From positions 26,378,115-26,442,114 of the forward strand of contig NC_052018.1 in the NCBI RefSeq assembly GCF_015832195.1: a stretch of 64,000 nucleotides of DNA. The letters are read 5' to 3'. Under the pieces are notes generated by a model. It saw only the letters and a list, made by a program, of their open reading frames with translations, was not told where the DNA came from and made no database searches. The DNA is from Motacilla alba alba (Eukaryota > Chordata > Aves > Passeriformes > Motacillidae). Below, piece by piece: positions 61,398-64,000 of this stretch. A program made the position numbers and the translations under genes. Numbering within the stretch: position 1 is the stretch's first letter; every line of letters begins with the position of its first letter.

Positions 61398-64000
61398 GCT
61401 ATTGACCAGACCAAATCCATAGGGAAGTTTGTTGCCTCCCTGGGGCCTGGGGAAGAGACATCACCAAGAAACTTCCCAGCCTGGTATGACCCACTGATTA
61501 TTACCAGCTGCTGGTTTCCCACAGGGTCACCAACAAAGACCCAACAAGAAGACTGTAGACAAGCAAGAGGGATTTCAGTGCCTTGAGATAACAGGTCAAA
61601 GGATCTGGAGAACAGGTTGTGTTCTCTTCTGTCCTGCATAGGTCAGAAGAATTACACCTTATCATTACAATTAGCAGTGCTATTAACAGTGACATTAGCA
61701 TCTTCTTTCTCCAAACTTTCACTGGGGTAACTTTCATTGGGATAATTTGCATTTGGGTAAATTTTTAATGCATTCAGCCTTCAGTTATTAATATAAGTTT
61801 GTAGCTTGCAGATGCTTGTGTAGTTAAGTTGCTGTCTAGTTCATGTGTTCACAGATTTGGCCAGAAAAGAATGAAGCTTTATTTGTAAATTCTGGGGTAG
61901 CTTTGGGTGCTGATGATTCAGCCATTTGCTCAATATCCAGATTCCTTTTGGCCTTTGATATCCAGCCTTTTATTTTTGTTTGGGGTTTTTTTGGTTTTTT
62001 TTTTTTATTATTATTATTCAACAGGATGAATTAATGCCGCAAAGATTTCTGCCAAATCCCTATCTAAGCTTTTATGTGCAGAGCAAGATGGAACAGGAGG
62101 TATGGCAGGAGTTTGCAAGAATAAATTTTGGCACTTTTTCCCAGAACAGCTGGCAACAGCCTTAATTGATACCAGTTGTTATACTTTTAGGAAGGGATAG
62201 AGAACATGTACATTCTTACAGTTTCTTAAAGAGATACATTAGATATCTAATGCATGCACAGATTCATGGAAATTCAATTGGGAAAGGTCCCCTATTTGTG
62301 CAAGTTTTTTGTTTTTTTTTTTTTTTAATACATTTCCAAGCTTTCCCTTGACAGTAAAAGGATTAACTCTGTTGCATTGCAGGGAGATGTGCAGATTTCT
62401 CAGTGGTTTCAATACATCAACAGTTCGATGGAATTGACATAACTTAGATACAGTGTACAGTGTGTACTTTTATTGACAGCAATAAGAAAATGAGTATGTT
62501 GTTTGATTTTTATTATTAAAATTGTTCAGTAACCCAGGCTATTTTTCAAAGTCTCTTTAAAAAAAAACAATTGTAAAATATCAAAATACATATGGCAGAT
62601 GACATCACAAGCACTATATGCATCACTTCTTTTTGAGTGGATAATACCACAGGTTAAGAAATGAGATCTTTCCCAAATACTTCATATATGATTTTATGGA
62701 GCCCACATGGAGGGCTATGAAGTAATCATTTTGATAACTCTTACTTACTCATAAGGCTAAAGTCTGTCTCCAATTCTGGAACACCTTTACCCTGAAATAC
62801 CCGTAGCAGATAGAATGACATTTGGTGTAGGTATGGATGACAAGAAGATTTGAAATATTGCTGCTTGCCATTCAAATTTGTAATTGCCTGTGAGGGGTCC
62901 TGTAATTACTTGATTTCATGGAAAGGGAGCAAGAAAAATAAGTTCGACAGCAAGTATGGGCAAGCACACAGACTTTTAATGAATTAATGTTAATTTTTTT
63001 TTTCATTAGCTGGTCAGTTTATTACACAAACATTTGATCTAAATTTTGATCCAGCTCAGTACCTGAGATTTTCAGTCCAATGTTAAAATGTGGTCATAGT
63101 TTTTCTGGGAGATTTCATGAGGTATGTATAATACAAATGATGCAGAAAAAATCTATGAAATACATATTTCAAGTCTGTTGATTGGTGCTATATTAAAAAA
63201 CGTGTTATTAAAGAGTAAGTTACAAATGGTTCTTGTACAATGTCAGCATGAGTATAGATAAAATAAATATCATTTGAATTCTGTCTAACAAATTTTATTA
63301 AGTTTTCACCATTTATGAATGAAACCATCAGATGCCAGCACTGACCTCTGGGCAAATGTGCAGCAAAAAAATGGATGTGTTCTATATCAGTAGCTACAGA
63401 ATTCAAGGACTGGTTGACAGTTAACAATCCTTCATCACACTTGGATTGCACAAGTATGGTTTGCAAGGGTTTTTCTCACTTATTTTGATGAAAGTAAAAA
63501 CTTTATTCACTGCACTAAAGACTTGAGCCGCTAAATCAGGTGAAGAAATTCTCTTCTGGATGGAACACTGGTGGTCCAATTGCATAGTGGACTCAAATGG
63601 CTGTGTCACAGAGGATGAGTAGGGATGGTTAATAGGCCTTCAGAGTTCCAAGAGGGATGTAAAGATTTTAATGGAACTGTGTAAGAAGTTGATAAGATTC
63701 ACCAGGTGTCAGACAATACTTTCATTTTATTGAGTTGGAAAATGTTTAGGTCTTTTAATCATAATAACATGAAAGGAGCTGCAGACTTCCCTACATTATT
63801 CTAAGAAATATCTAGAATGCACAATCAGTATTTAATTTTCTCTGAAAAAGTAATTCTTACATTAATAATAGCTGCTAAAATGCATGCCTGTGTCTATTTA
63901 TTTATGAGGCATGAGACAATAGATGTTCTCAGTCTGTCAGTTACTCAGAGGATTCTTTAATAGATAATATCTGTTTGCTTTCATAGTTTATTTTCAGGTT
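61398..64000. other. Unique AT-rich DNA, no gene recognised
   Basis: No exon or repeat family recognised. There is a T15 run at 62312-62326. Two consecutive minus-strand frames (63188-63466 and 63421-63609) have no domain or splice context. Confidence 0.5.

Noticed and set aside
63188..63609. Two adjacent minus-strand frames that might be exons or a broken gene
   Set aside because: They overlap in different frames, carry no motif and show no shared reading through a single frameshift that resembles a known protein.

Overview
This 64 kb window is AT-rich vertebrate nuclear DNA without any protein-coding gene that I can recognise. The interspersed repeats identify it as bird DNA. There are several CR1 LINE fragments, with degraded CR1 reverse-transcriptase reading frames and the typical 'TTCTATGATT'-like 3' tails. 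There are also endogenous-retrovirus LTRs of avian type, including a 1.4 kb LTR with TGTCATGGTTTG / CAAACCACGACA ends that I associate with songbirds (Passeriformes). The species cannot be named from this.

Layout from left to right. Positions 1-949 hold an older avian LTR-like repeat split by a nested second LTR (96-638). Positions 950-8639 are unique AT-rich DNA interrupted by a long (CTCTT)n array (4631-4723). A solo LTR with a perfect 6-bp target-site duplication lies at 8640-9012. Positions 9019-24184 are mostly unique, with small microsatellites. At 24185-24892 a minus-strand CR1 reverse-transcriptase fragment abuts a plus-strand CR1 3' end. Positions 24893-32434 are unique. A degraded minus-strand ERVL-type LTR spans 32435-32974. 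Positions 32975-48533 are unique apart from small CR1 pieces (33805, 41679), an old CR1 copy (38460-38830), a TG/TA/CA palindrome (35397-35442) and a 23-bp tandem duplication (39972-40017). A second copy of the nested LTR family lies at 48534-49078. A 5'-truncated CR1 with RT domain and 3' end spans 50034-50996, and a minus-strand CR1 3' end lies at 52514-52816. The 1.4 kb solo LTR with a 5-bp duplication is at 55941-57341, and a last CR1 3' fragment is at 61166-61397.

No exons, tRNAs, rRNAs or CRISPR arrays were found. Open reading frames are short and are explained by chance, by simple repeats or by antisense reading of repeats. The window is best read as a gene desert or the inside of a very large intron. 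The main story is the insertion history of its retroelements, plus a few G+C-richer or homeodomain-site-like blocks that may be conserved noncoding elements. I found no new biological system here.
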